Assembly (NCBI GenBank): GCA_047967505.1
Contig: CM106538.1
DNA length: 64,000 nt
From: Dipteris shenzhenensis
Taxonomy: Eukaryota; Polypodiophyta; Polypodiopsida; Gleicheniales
Direction: 5' to 3' (one strand)
How positions within the stretch are numbered: the first letter of the stretch is position 1; each line of letters starts with the position of its first letter. Shown in pieces: positions 19,433-31,705 of the stretch. The notes below the pieces were generated by a model. That model saw only the letters and a list, made by a program, of their open reading frames with translations, searched no databases and was not told where the DNA came from. The translations under genes and the position numbers were made by a program.

Positions 19433-21480
19433 TAGTAGATCCATAGTTTCGACGCTTAAGAGGAAGGCACCCACACTTACTTCTAAGCTTACACTTAAGA
19501 GGAAGGCACCCACACTTACTTCCAAGCTTAAAGGAAAAGAGGGTGAACAAGGAAGAGAAGCAACTTTGAAAAAGGAGAAGCAGCTTCCATACCTCTATCC
19601 AAGGTAAGTTTTTTTACAGTTGATCTTTTTTGAAAGTTGCTCTCTTTGGATTTTTCCTTTGTCGTATCCAAGAAACGCATGATTTTGGTATCAGCGTTAT
19701 GTTTTTGTGTCGAGCACATGTCCTTTTCTACTTTTTAGAAAAGTCTGTCTGTCAGAGCGCGTCTATAGATGCGTCTTAGAGCGTGTCTAAAAATTGCATC
19801 CATAGGCGTGTCTAGATGCGCGTCTAGCCTGTTTGCAGACACAAACAGCCACATCTATAGACACACTATTATACGCAAAAATAGATGCACTTCTCAGATG
19901 CGTCTATAGATGTGCTCCAACAGTAATCTTTTCTTCCCTTCCCCTTTCTTCTCAGCTCATTCGTAATCATCTTTTTTTCTTTTTTCTAGTTCATCATGTG
20001 GCCAGGAAGCTCTTCGGGCTCACCTGATCTTCGGGAGTCTATTTTTAGGAACTTTTAAAATGGAGTCCTGCAGAGTTATACGGGTATATGACGGGTACTC
20101 TAAACACCTCCCAGGAGTCGGCACTACATACTCCAAACTACCCCACACCAACTGAGATTACCCCAGTGGAGTCAGCACAACCCAGCCAGCTACACAACCG
20201 AGGCTCTTCTCCCATGCCGTCTTATCCCCCTTCCCCCATGCCATCTTATGCCCCTTCCCCCATGCCATCTTATGCCCTTCCCCCATGCCATCAGGAGGTC
20301 CTTCTATCTCACAGAGCCGTCGGCGTAGTACTCCTGTGCAGTTGAGACTGTGCAGTTGAGACTCGATTCTCCAGCTACGAGTGGTCCACCTAGTCCCGTG
20401 CAATCTCCAGCTACGAGTGACCAGCGTACTAGCTCGACATGACACGGTAGCAGGCGTAGTAGCAGGGAGAGTGGTGGAGGATGCATGGCATAGTGCTTTG
20501 GGAGGGGTGGTGGTGGGGACGATGATGATTCAGATGATTTAGACGTGGCTCTGGGTGATGGTACGATGTTCTATGACATCACTCAGACAGGAGGCATCTT
20601 GATGGATGCACGGGGGAAGGACATCATGGCCTTCATGCACTTTGTAATTGCTAACAATTACATAGATTGCTTTATCTAGTACAAAGACCAGCCAAAGAGG
20701 TTGGCTGATGAGACCCTTGCTGCTGTTCGCTCTAGGTATCCTAACCCCCCCAATTGTCAGTTCACAGATAAATGGGCCAAGTCAAATATTGTTACGATAC
20801 TTGGTAATAAAAGATCTTCACTTAAGAGGCAGGCACTAGTGAAGCTTGCCAGGCTCAAGGGAGGTCAACCACTAAGGGGCCCGCCCCACACCGCTCACAA
20901 GCATGAGTGGAAGAAAGCAATGAAGTCAGCGAGGGAGGACCCCAATCTACAGCATGTGGAGGCATGAAGGATACAGATGGAGCAATATGGAAGCATGCAT
21001 TTTAGAGTAGGGGGTGTTGAATCATGGGAGGCCCAATTTGTAAGTATCGATCTCAAATTATATTGCTTATGTAGTTTATTAGGAGGTTGTTTCTTTGTAC
21101 TAACCCCTCCGCAAATTGTGTCATCTTGCAGCTTGATATCGTGGGTAGATAGCCTACTCCTATCAAGACAGCCTACCACCACCACCATCGAAGAGGAGAT
21201 ACATGGAAGCACTTCTATCATGACGGGTTGATTATTGAGGAGTAGTATATCCGGGCTACTGGAGCGGCCCTCGAGGTATTTGAAAGTAATTAAATAATGT
21301 CAATATTATAAGTAAAGATTTGATTTTTCATACATTGATATATGTTGTCCCTTGTTTACAGCTCCCTGCACAAGAAGACGAGCAAGAAGACGAGAAAGGA
21401 GGCAGAGAAGGGAGCATAGAAGGGAGCGTAGAAGGGAGCGTGGAAGGGAGCGAGGACGTAGAGAACATAGATTAGTCATA
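19433..21480 (+). pseudogene. TNP1/TnpA-like second gene of the CACTA element
   Basis: A first exon ends in a GTAAGT donor near 19606 after a duplicated basic block, T-L-K-R-K-A-P-T-L-T-S-K (19455-19530). A large exon (about 20050-21040) has a Ser/Pro-rich start with P-M-P-S-Y repeats, then D-D-D-D-S-D-D-L-D. A conserved-looking part follows (about 20550-20900): M-F-Y-D-I-T-Q-T-G-G, then D-K-W-A-K-S-N-I, then H-K-H-E-W-K-K-A. Exons near 21132-21275 and 21361-21474 end in an acidic G-S-V-E-G-S repeat. The layout resembles plant Ptta/En/Spm (TNP1) proteins, which bind subterminal motifs. Several TAG, TAA and TGA stops and a frameshift near 20345 show decay. Family assignment is moderate. Confidence 0.5.
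19740..19915. repeat. Subterminal-type motif block, central 2
   Basis: Repeats of GCGTCTATAGATGCGTC, GCGTGTCTAGATGCGCG and CACATCTATAGACAC, dense in both orientations, inside the first intron of the TNP1-like gene. Confidence 0.65.
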
Positions 21481-21794
21481 GAAGTAGTGCTGGTGGCTAC
21501 TCTTTTTTGTACTTAAAGCCACTAGCTTGGCTTCGTGCCTCTTGTATATACACTCCTCTTATTTTTTGTACTTGAAGCCACATGACGTGGCTTAGCTTCG
21601 TGCTATATGTACATACAAGCACTTTTTGAGCTTTCAATTTTATTGCATTTTGGAGTTGTAATGTTTTATTTGGAATTGTAATTAAAATGGGGTTGGCTAT
21701 AAGAATTGAATTACACAATGTGGAAATGGGATTCTTGTAACTATATAGCATACACAACATACATAGCATTATGTAAATTTTAAAAAAAATATTA

Positions 21795-22080
21795 TGTAGT
21801 GCATCTATTAGTGCGTCTATAAACGTGTCTATATACGCGTCTATCTATTCGAGAAGCATCTATTTGCGCATCTATAAGACCGTTTATAAATGCGTCTATA
21901 CATGCGTTTAACTATGCGTCTGTCTGTCTTTTAAATTTTTTAGCAAAGCATCTATTTACGAGTCTAGATGCGTGTCTATACATGCGTCTGTCTGCTATAT
22001 AGACGCGTTGTTAGACGTGGGTCTCTAGACACAAAAATAGACACGCAAATAGACGTGCCCGTAAACTTTTTTTTTTAGTT
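21795..22080. repeat. Subterminal motif block (right of the TNP1-like gene)
   Basis: Many copies of GCGTCTAT and related words (GTGCATCTATTAGTGCGTC, TATAGACGCG, TAGACACGC) over nearly 300 bases. Marks a likely CACTA end close to 22110. Confidence 0.65.
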
Positions 22081-22149
22081 CAGTAAACATGTCTGTGTGT
22101 GCGTCTGAGGGTGCTTTGTCTTGTTGTGTTGCTTGTAGACATAGTTGAT

Positions 22150-23010
22150 GAGGTGGCCATTATAGGTACCTTCATAGTTGGTGGATTTTTTTCTCGAGCA
22201 GTTTATGAAAATTTTGAAGGAATTTGTAAGACAAAGAGCAAGACCAGAAGCAAGCATGGCAGAGGGATGGCTTGTGCAAGAGTCATTAGTATATATCATG
22301 GAGTTTCTTGTATCCACGGATCTTGATATGCCGGAAGCTTGGCATAACAAGGATGATGATCGCATCATTGGCAAGGTTCGCCACGAAAAAGGGATTGAAA
22401 GAAAGATGAGCGACGAGCAAATGGAGAAATTCAATAAGTTTTGTATCCTCAATAGCAAGGAGATGCAGAAGTGGATTGAGAGATATGAAGCAGCCAAAGC
22501 AGAAAGAATAAATGCAAGGACAAGATTCAGAGTAATGTATAGGCAATAACAACCATATCCTCCGGATATCGCCCTTCTCCCCACTCACATGTCACTTGAT
22601 TGGCTACAACTGGCTCTACGTCTACGTAAAGCTGAACACGATGGAGAGACAATAAACGAGCACAAGCGAGAGTTATCATCTGGATGTATGATGCATGTAA
22701 GTTTCTTACCTCTTGATGTAATTAAGTGATTATTTGTTGGCAATATACGCTATAAAATAGATGCATCTTCATTGTTTTAATGAAGCTCTTTTGCAGTACA
22801 AAAAGTACAGTCCATTATGGTCATAATATGGACGACATTTTCGTGTGGAATGCATCGATTCAAAGAGAGTCATGTATGATTGTGGAGTCATGCCTAACTT
22901 CACACAAGGTAGTCGAGCAAGTGCTTCGGATAGCAATCTTCTCTCCTCACAGCTAGATTATTGTGGAACCATATGCGAAATCTATGAAATTGATGCCACA
23001 ACTGCATATG
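22150..23010 (+). pseudogene. TNP2 C-terminal fragment B1 (DUF4218- and DUF4216-like)
   Basis: 22150-22550 reads V-D-E-V-A-I-I-G-T-F then F-L-E-Q-F-M-K-I-L-K-E-F-V-R-Q and A-R-P-E-A-S-M-A-E-G-W-L-V-Q-E, the DUF4218 signature that follows TNP2 in plant CACTA proteins. 22800-23000 reads R-H-F-R-V-E-C-I-D-S-K-R then C-G-V-M and L-D-Y-C-G-T-I-C-E-I-Y-E-I-D, like DUF4216. It is a second copy of the part at 25330-26330, placed head-to-tail before copy B2, so the plus-strand TNP2 region is a chimera of two copies. Confidence 0.65.
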
Positions 23011-23029
23011 TTGCCCTATGCTCACCGTG

Positions 23030-26000
23030 AGGAGGCGAAGCGTCGACGATATGAGGTGGGATCTTCAGGAGGGACCGTTACGGATGCATGGAGTAATGGT
23101 GATAGTAGCCCTCCACCATTACCTCATGAAACCATGGAGGAGGAGGTGTTTGATGATATGGTGTGGGATTTATATGTCCATCAAGGGAGGGATGATAGCA
23201 TGGAGCAGGATGATCTTTTTACTGTAGCATCGACTCCACTGTTTGAGGGGTGCATATTCTCTGTTCTACGTGCCTCCCTTGAGTTACTAAACTTGCAAAC
23301 CATCTATGGATGGAGCAATGCAAGTTTGAATGCATTACTCAAGTAAGCTTTAAAGTCTATTTTGCTAGTGGGTCAATTACTCCAATGCTTTTCCTCATTT
23401 ATGGTCTTCACGTGTAGGCTATTGTGTAAAATGCTTCCAAGGGAGAATAAATTACCAACCTCAAGAGATGTGGCGAGGCAACATGTGACCTCTCTTGGAG
23501 GATTAGATTACAAGCGCATCCATGCATGCGTCAACGATTGCGTTTTGTTTTGTGGACTACATAAGGATGCGAGAGAGTTCCCTACTTGTGGAGAGGCAAG
23601 ATATAGAGTAGATCTCAAAACTTTGGACGTGTGTCGTAAGGTTTTGCGACATTTTCCCATAATCCCTTGCATCCAACATATGTTCAAGTGCAAATCCATT
23701 GCAGAGCTCATGTCATGGCATTCCTCCCATCGATCAACCAATGGCAAGTGGAGAACTCCCACAGACTCTCCTGCGTGGAAGCATATTAAAGACACATGGC
23801 CAAGCTTCAAGGAAGAACCTAGGAGCTTAAGACTTGGATTGGGTATGGACGGTGTGAACCTATTTGGTCTCAAAAGCACCTCTTACAGTGTATGGCGAGT
23901 GATATTGGTGAATTATAATCTTCCACCCTCTATGGCTATTAAGAAAGGACATGTTATGCTATCCCTTCTAATTCCAGGGAAACATAAAGTAAAAAATCCT
24001 AATGTTTATTTTAAGCCTTTGATTGACGAGCTAGAGATACTTTGGAGAGGTATCGAGGTGCATGATGTGAGCAGGCCTCCCTCATCATGAGACTTCAACT
24101 GCAAAGCAGTCTTGATGTGGATGATGCATGACTTCCCAGGCTATGGCAAGTGTTCAGGTAAGCATTGCACTTCTAATTATGAATAGGCAAAGGATGTGGC
24201 ACCCTAAACCCACCTTCAACTCTTAATTGTGTCTATTGTTCAGGTCTCACTACATCGGGTTACCATGCATGTCCTATTTGTGGTCCTTCACTAGTTGCCT
24301 CACGGGCAGATGCATTGAATAAGGTCATCTATAAGAATCACCATCGATTTCTCCCACTTGATCATCCTAGATATGTTGCCCGTTGCAATGAAGTCCTTCC
24401 ACAATCACTCACCACGGGAGAGTGGATGAGAATTTGGGACGGTTCCATGACTCCTCCACCACTTGGCATGAGCCGATAAGGGTTTGTAACTATTGTGTGC
24501 TATATTGGCTGGAAATAAAGATTGCCCGTTAACACTTTATTTTGTTTAGATACTCCATCTTTTATCATTTACCATATTGGTCCCACCTCAAGATCAATCA
24601 CTTGCTTGATCCCATGCATATCTTCAAGAACGTGGCATCTACCATTTGGGAGCATTTGAATGGGACACGAGATTCCGTAGGCATAAGGGAGGATCTACGT
24701 ACCACAGGGAGGATGCATGAAGCTTGGCCACAAGAGAGACCAAATGGGCGTGTTTTTTTACCTCGTGCACCGTGGAGGTTATCAAAGCTAGAGATGGCGA
24801 CGGTGAAGCGTGCTATTACTACAATTCATACTCCCACTGGATGCATGAGGTGTTTGAAGGGAGCCTTTACAAAGAGCAAGAAAAGAGGTGTAGAGCAATT
24901 ATATGGCTTGAAATCTCATGATTGGCACAAGATGCTTCAAGTAAGTATTTTATGTGCATAATATCTATTTCCTTTCAAATTTGTGAGTGAATAATTATAA
25001 GCAACTAATAAATCACCTCCTCATGGGTTTAGTTCATACTACCTACTAGCATTTCACGTAGTGCATCGAAGGACGTGAAAGATTGTATTTACAAGATGGG
25101 CGAGCTTGTGAGGTACTTTACATGATACAAAATATGATGCGTATCAATGCTCCATGCAAGGTCTTCATATTGCTAATATGGTGTACTTTTTCATTTCTAG
25201 GTATGTGAGCTTAAAGGAAATAGATCCCACCACACTTGAGAATGCTTGAGTTATGTTAGTGGAGGTGGTTCTGGTTTGTTTAGTGGAGGAGATTTCCACA
25301 TTCTATTCTCACAAGGCAACTACATCTTATAGTGCATTTGGTGGATGAGATTGCTATATGTGGTACTATACATGCACGATGGTTGTTCTTCCTCGAGCGC
25401 TTCATAAAGACCTTGAAAGGCTTCGTGAGACAAAATGCAAGACCCGAAGGTAGCATGGCCGAGGGTTGGTTGGTATAAGAGTCACTTGTATATATTTTTG
25501 AGCTTCTTGTCTCCTTCTTGTTGATGTGAATAGCTCTCTCGCACGACTATGGAGAGATGATGAAGACCTAAGGATGACCTCTATTGTGCCTCAAGGGAAA
25601 GGACACAACAAAGTAATAGACATGGAGTTGCATAATAGTATCAACCTCTATTGCGTGCTTAATAGTGATGTGATCAAAAGATGGGTGACAAGATATGAGG
25701 ATGCAAAGGCAAGAAGACAAGAAGAAAGGGCCCTCTTTCGTACACACCACGGATCTCGTGTGCCATACCCTCAGTATCTAAGAGCACTTCCAAAGGATAT
25801 TCATGTGGATTGGCTACTTAATAAAATGGAGAAAGCAGAGAAAGACGAGGGGATGCATATCACAATGGAAGAATGGGAGTATGCTAGGGGATGCATGAGC
25901 AAGGTCGGTATATAGAATGTTATGCATAAGTTAGGAACTTTCCATAATTTAGATTGCTTATTTAATTGATTTTTTCTTGGTGTAGTGCACTATGTTCAAT

Positions 26001-29000
26001 GCTTTATGGTGTGAGGGCAAGCATTTTCGAACACAACGGATTGATGATAAGAGAAACACACAAGGTTACGGTGTCATTTCTAGCTTTGAGGGAGCCAATG
26101 GAGCCAATGGAGCCATGGATGATTATTGTGGCATAATCCAAGATACTATTAAGCTTGAATTTCGACGCTTCTTTGTGTATGTTTTGGATGTAAAGTGGTT
26201 TAAGGATGTGGTGGAAAGAGCCCCTAATGCAGCAATCAAATGCCATGCAAGTGGCTTTGTAACTATTGACTCCACAAAGTTTTAGCAAAGTAGGAAGGAC
26301 ACTCTAGTACTTCCACAACAATGTGAACAGCCCGGGGGATTCACAGGAGGAAACTTATGATATCACGTTGGATGGACAAAAATAGTAGAGCCTAACCCAC
26401 CTTCACAGCCACACTCATCCACGTTTAAAACACCCGAACAACACTATCACAAGGCCAAAGGAATTCATTCAACATCCTTCTCTCTACACATTTCCAGACA
26501 CAACTCAGACTCTGGTTACATTCTTCGAGAAGCCACACAACCTCAGAAAGAAAACCAGTGGACTACACAGCCCAACATGATGCTCCTACCACTGAGCTCA
26601 AGCTCACAAAGCATACAAAGACATAATGCATCCAATCCCACAATTCATCGGACAACCATCCACAACTTCCTTATAGATTAAAGGAAATCTGACATGCACT
26701 ACGCTCCCGTATCACAGCTCACCACCCTTGGAGATCTTGATATACTGCCTGGCAAGGCCTCTCTGTTCTCAACACTAGAGTATTGGTGTGCATTCAACAA
26801 CTAGCTAGCCATAAGCATGTTATTCCATCCTCGTTATTTCTTCCTTTATGAGGACCACCTTTGGCTTCATAGCTCAAACACCTCATGGAGCACATATACG
26901 TCCTTCCAAAATCCACCCAGTCGACAAAATGATGATGCCTCTCGCCATGTCCCAAAGCTCTGCCTCCGAGCAATGGTCGACCTCCCGACCGGATTACACC
27001 TCCTCTCCTCCTTAGTAGAGATCCCCCTCTGCTGCGTACCCTCCACAGCCAAAGGCCTCTTCTTCACCCATATATCCTTCAACCTTCATCTCGAACCATG
27101 CAGCCCCTCTTCTTTTCGTGATGATCTCCCTTCCAAAGCTCTCCTTCTGTTGCTCGTCCACGCACATAACCTCCTTTGTCATCAAGCCTCAGCACCCATA
27201 GCTTCTTTCCTGTTGGTCCTTTTAACAAGCTCCTCCTTGCTCACGTTTTGCTTTTTTAACCAAACTCCCCTCTATCCTCTTCTGAGAACCTTTCTGTAAG
27301 GGCAACGGCCCTCGAGCCAGATCCCTCAACCTCTAGTATGGACAGTCGTCCTCTTCATCAAACCAGTCGCTCCCAGCTAAGGCAACGACTGCCCTTCCGT
27401 CACCCCTCCAGTGATCACAGCCAATAACGCAGCTTCCCCTTCCGCTCCTTCTAGCCGTCGCCTTCACCCTTCAGAGCCCCTTCTTCACGTGAAGCTTTTG
27501 AACCAGATCCCCAGCTCGCAGAACAAAACGACCCCCATTGCCTCTCTGAGCTCGCATCATCGCGACCACAGTCAGGAATTTACAGGACTTCAATAAGTGC
27601 CACTTCGTCACACACAACGAACCCACAGCCAAAACTCTGCTCTTTGTTGCACACGAGCCTCACTACGCCTTCCGCTCTCGAGCTCCTTGAAGCTCTCCAC
27701 ATACCCGTCATTAAGCAACCTCTCTCCCCAGACCTTCAATCGCTCACGGTTTTCCTTCTTCCTTGGAACTCTCTTATTTTTCAACTTCCTCCCATCTACT
27801 ACGAGCCACTCACGCGATCCCCCAACTCACTTATGTGCAGCTCGTCCTCCTTCATCAGCATATTGCGATCCTCATCGACTCCTTCTCCCACTCAAGTCTC
27901 TCCCAGATCCCGTCGCCTTTCATCTCCAACCTACAAAGAGCGTCGCCCCCAATTCTCCAAACTCCCTCTCCAACGCAGTCCTCTTCCCAAACCCTTCCGT
28001 TCGTGTTGTTGCAACGCCCGCCCCCTCTTTCAACTTCCTTGCCGTCTCCTTTATCCAGAAGCCTCCTCTGCTCCACCGAGCACTACGAACCTCTCCTGCT
28101 CACTGAAACTCCCCCACACACACCTCCTCCCTCCGTTGAATCCTCGTCCCCCTTCATCGTTGCCATCCTCGCGAGCTCATGACCAGAAGCTTCCTTCATC
28201 ACGTAGCCACGTGCATGCATGCTCCTTTCCAAATCAATTTGGCCACCTTAGCTTTATTTGCCACCTCATCAGTGACATTTTACCACTCTCAAGACATTTC
28301 CCCCAAGTCACACACCAAGGCACTTAAGCACATATTCATTGACTATGTGCACACAATTGCATGCCACCAGTCGTTTGGCATTTGATTGCCCACTGACCAT
28401 CCACATATGATGAACACCATCCCGTCCCTGGTGGATACCATGAAGTGCTCGAAAGTTGCTCACACAAAATCTGATTGAACGCCAGCAAGCACACACACAG
28501 GTTGAACATCACACATGTACATATGTTCAGACGAGTTTGGGGTTTTCAAAAATCTTCACACAACGTGAGTGTACAATAGGGGTTTTTTTTTTAATGAGGC
28601 ATAAGCTTATACATTAGGGGTGGGGGGCCTTTTATTTTTTCCCAATATTGAATTTAAGTTAGGGGGGCCATGCCATATTTAAGAGGGGGGGACATACTAT
28701 AGGCTATCTTGGGTGACTAGTCCAAACAAGTTTGGTTTTGTGTATGGTTTTAAATCGTCATAGGGAAAGTAATCTAAATTTGCTTATTGTGTGATCTAAA
28801 TGCTTGAGAAAGAACGTAGATTTAAGGAAACGGGGGACATAATAGAATTTTGGTGGTATCTTATAAGCTTAAATAGGGGTGTTTTATCATCCTACATGGA
28901 TCTTAAATAGGGGGTTTTCTTGAAGTTCATGCACACAGGTGACGTCCCCCTTTCATGAAGAGTGAATCCCCCGAGGTGAACAGGTACTGTGCACACATAT

Positions 29001-29440
29001 AAAAATACTCGCTTTTAAATATTTGATGTAAGGAACATAACATGATTGTATTTGTGTTTGAATTAGGCTGTCTATCAACCAATGGTGGATAATAATAGAT
29101 GGTGGCATGTCATACCTATTATGCCACGTTCCAAAGTGATGTATACTACATTTACTAATATGGAGCGTATGGAGGATGATCATGGACATGGATGCGATGA
29201 TGACCGTGATACGAGAGAGGAGAATGATCATGAGATAGGAGATATAGATATTGAGGCCATTACCCATGAGGACGAGCCTACCATTGGTGATGCTGATTTC
29301 GATGAGCACATGAGTAGCACAAGTAGTAGTGGGTTGAATGTATTTGTAGATCTAAACACTTGTTTGGATTTTGAAGTAGATAGTTTGGCAAGGGTTGATC
29401 TCATTGAGGATGAGATTGGAACCGTAGCCCATCATTAATA
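23030..29440 (+). pseudogene. TNP2 transposase copy B2, split by a hAT-like element
   Basis: Exons: 23030-23342, 23413-24155, 24244-24477, 24549-24940, 25033-25113, 25330-25912, 25985-26330 and 28984-29440. Motifs: N-D-C-V-L-F-C-G with C-G-E-A-R-Y (zinc-like), S-I-A-E-L-M-S-W-H, D-S-P-A-W-K-H-I, H-A-C-P-I-C-G, D-P-M-H-I-F-K-N-V and H-D-W-H-K. These are the order and spacing of PF02992 (Transposase_21, TNP2) in En/Spm elements, followed by DUF4218-like and DUF4216-like parts and an acidic tail. Stops include TGA at 24088 and several in the last exons. The most complete copy of this family here; copy A on minus derives from the same family by deletions. Confidence 0.85.
26331..28975. mobile_element. 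hAT-like non-autonomous element, 2645 bp
   Basis: Ends are CCCGGGGGATTCAC and, read inward from the right, CTCGGGGGATTCAC. The 8-bp duplication GTGAACAG lies at 26323-26330 and 28976-28983. The inverted TNP2 copy A keeps the intact site (CTGTTCAC, 17562-17569) with matching flanks, so both borders are exact. No hAT transposase is seen. 26800-28200 is pyrimidine-rich with Ser/Pro/Leu-rich open frames that look non-biological. 28560-28920 has repeated G-rich words (AGGGGGG, TAGGGG). The TIR shares CTCGGGGG..TCAC with the MITE family. Confidence 0.9.
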
Positions 29441-29444
29441 TTGG

Positions 29445-29850
29445 CAAAACTATTTTACATATTGTCTCATTCTCCTCACCTCACTTAATTCTTGTATATG
29501 TGGGCTTGCAAAAAAGCATTGATGTTTTTGTTAAAATTATGTGCTTTGGTAATCATGGGAAATGTTTGGAAAGCAATGATGTATTCCAAAATCTCACTTT
29601 CTATATTCTCTATTTTGCATCTAAATACGCGTCTAATTCCCAATATAAATGCACAAATAGACGCGCTGATAAACGCAATGTTAGACGGGCACGTATTTTC
29701 TCAGTGTAGACGTGCAAATACGCGAGCTGTTAGACGTGCTATTAGACGTGCCCGTAATTTCTCTATTCAAGCAATGCCTATAGACGTGCCCACTATTTTG
29801 TGCATCTATCAAGCACATCTATAGTTGCTTTGTGTTGTTGTGCAAATGCA
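29445..29850. repeat. Right end of TNP2 copy B2 with subterminal motif block
   Basis: 29450-29610 is the inverse of 17075-17230 (3' flank of the TNP2 gene). 29620-29830 is dense in TAGACG/CGTCTA words (TAGACGGGCACG, TAGACGTGCTATTAGACGTG, TATAGACGTGCCC). The block ends at CTATAGTTGCTTTGTGTTGT, the inverse of the left end near 16797-16822. Confidence 0.7.
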
Positions 29851-30235
29851 CTTGAGTTGTCATAATGCTCGAGGGAAAGTGCTTCTCAAGCAAGCATACC
29901 ACTTTGATGGATTCCACCCTAGCCTTCTTGATGCTCGATATGGAGATCTCTTTTTGAGATATCCACCTATTTCACATGTCCATGTAAGATATATTCATAA
30001 TCAGTCTACAGATTATTCATACTAAATTGAAGAAAATGCAATCAATGCGATTTGATAGTAAGCATACCTCACAATACCACTGATCTTGAATATAGCGTTT
30101 CTAACATTTTCTTGTAAGCACCCTTTTATTATAATTGGAAGGATGAACTATCACAACAAAGAAGTCATGTCAAGAATATAACATAATCATAATTACACTA
30201 ACGCATCACGATCATCAGTACACTAATCCTACAAC
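29850..30235. other. Spacer with a short unassigned open frame
   Basis: A plus frame at about 29825-30025 reads H-L-S-C-H-N-A-R-G-K then D-A-R-Y-G-D-L-F and could be an exon of an unknown gene (GTAAGA donor near 29984). No second exon was found. Nothing else recognised. Confidence 0.3.
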
Positions 30236-31705
30236 TTAGAATACTTGTAAGACCTTGTGCCAATCATGGGACTTAAGCCCACTAAGCTTATTGTCCTTTG
30301 AAAATGCTCCTTTCAAGCAATGCATGTACCTTGTGGGTGTTCGAAAAGAGGGAATGTCTGCCTTGATTGCTACCTCCTCTCTCATGGAGAGGATCCATGT
30401 TGCTTTTGGGAGGATAACTTTTCCTGAAGCATGCACTCAAGGCCACAAACGAGACATCCTATTCATAGCACACAAGTCTTCTTGCACTCCTCTCAAGTCT
30501 TTGGAACCAACCAAGTGTGCCCAAATAGTACCCACATTTTTGAATATATGCATGGGATCCAAGAGGTGATTGATTTGTAACTGACCCCAATAAGGAAGCT
30601 CGTGAAAGATGGATAGCCTCTTCATACCATGAGGAGGTTCCTCTCCATTTTCCCTCCAAGCCTGAATCCAGTCACTTGCCTTCAAATATGGTGGTGGTGG
30701 ATCAAGCTGACCTCCACGCGAGAGATGGTCCATTGGAAGGTATCGAGCATGACCTTCATAAACATTTTTCCTCATATTTTTGGAGTATTGTGCAAGCGAT
30801 TTCAAACCCAGTCCACAAATAGGACAAGCATGGTACCCACTTGTAACAAGTTCTGCATGCATGCATGAATGTGTTAGTATAATACATGCGTGCGAAAGAG
30901 AGTCATAAAAGCATAATCCTATATTATACATGTAAAGACACAACCACATACCTAGGCACTCTCCATATCCTGGGTAGTCATGCATGGTCCACATCAAGAT
31001 ACCATTGACCAAAATATCATTGGTATGTCTAGGAGCTCTGGAAATATTAAAGACCCCCACTCCTCTCCATAAGATCTGTAACTCCTCTATCAAAGGTGCC
31101 ATGTATATGTCCATATTTTTGGCCTTGTACTTCCCTGGCACAAGTAGTGCAAGCATGAGGTGTCCCTTCTTTATTGTTAGCCATGCTGGGATATTGTAAT
31201 TCACCAAGACTATGGGCCATATCGACCAAGATGTCGAGCGTAACCCGAAAGGATTCACACTGTCCATGGAGAGCCCAAGATGTAAGTTGCGTGGCTCCCT
31301 CGCAAAGTCTGGCCACTGATTGTCCATGTGCTTCCAAGCTGAACAATCTATGGGAATCCTCAATGTGTCATCAGTGGACCGATGACATGCATGCGAAGTC
31401 ATCAACTCCGCTATGGATTTGCATCGGAACATGTGCTATATTCTTGCAATGATGGGACAGTGTCTCAAGACCTTTATTGGTATTTGCTCACCCCACAAGT
31501 CATCTCTATATCGTTGTTCCCCACACTTCAGACAACTAGTCAAATCTCCATGCTCACGACAAAAGAGAATACAGTCATTACAGCAAGCATGGATGGTATC
31601 ATAATCAATATCCACCATTGTTAGCATCTTCTTCGCTTCATCTCTTGATGCGGGCATGGTATTTGGTGCAGGCAACATCTTCTGGAGCAACCTATCACAA
31701 TTCAA
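30236..31705 (-). pseudogene. TNP2 transposase copy C, core domain, second CACTA family
   Basis: One continuous minus frame of nearly 490 codons with only two stops, TAG at 31436-31438 and TGA at 30437-30439. The first stands where copy B2 has a CAA glutamine codon. It reads N-D-C-I-L-F-C, S-I-A-E-L-M-T-S-H, C-S-A-W-K-H-M, M-H-D-Y-P-G-Y-G, H-A-C-P-I-C-G-L-G, D-P-M-H-I-F-K-N-V and H-D-W-H-K. An intron (about 30948-30858) with a GTATGT donor and GCAG acceptor is read through without a stop. It clearly differs from copies A and B2, so it is another family. Best preserved transposase core in the window, but dead as it stands. Confidence 0.85.

Larger units (their letters stand above)
16790..22115. 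mobile_element. CACTA (En/Spm) element region 1: deleted TNP2 on minus, TNP1-like on plus
   Basis: Blocks dense in GCGTCTA/TAGACGC words, typical of CACTA subterminal repeats, lie at 16815-17065, 19200-19375, 19740-19915 and 21795-22080. Between the first two lies a shortened TNP2 gene on minus, and between the third and fourth a TNP1-like gene on plus. Either this is one element with two divergent genes and a central motif block, or two elements side by side. The exact CACTA termini and 3-bp duplications could not be fixed. The left end near 16797 (CACAATAACAAAAGCAACT) matches the reverse complement of the end near 29820-29845. Confidence 0.65.

Noticed and set aside
26817-28327. Long Ser/Pro/Leu-rich frames in the hAT-like element (up to 227 codons) as captured genes
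   Set aside because: They overlap in several frames on pyrimidine-rich DNA, lack motifs and splice signals, and none clearly starts a protein family I know.
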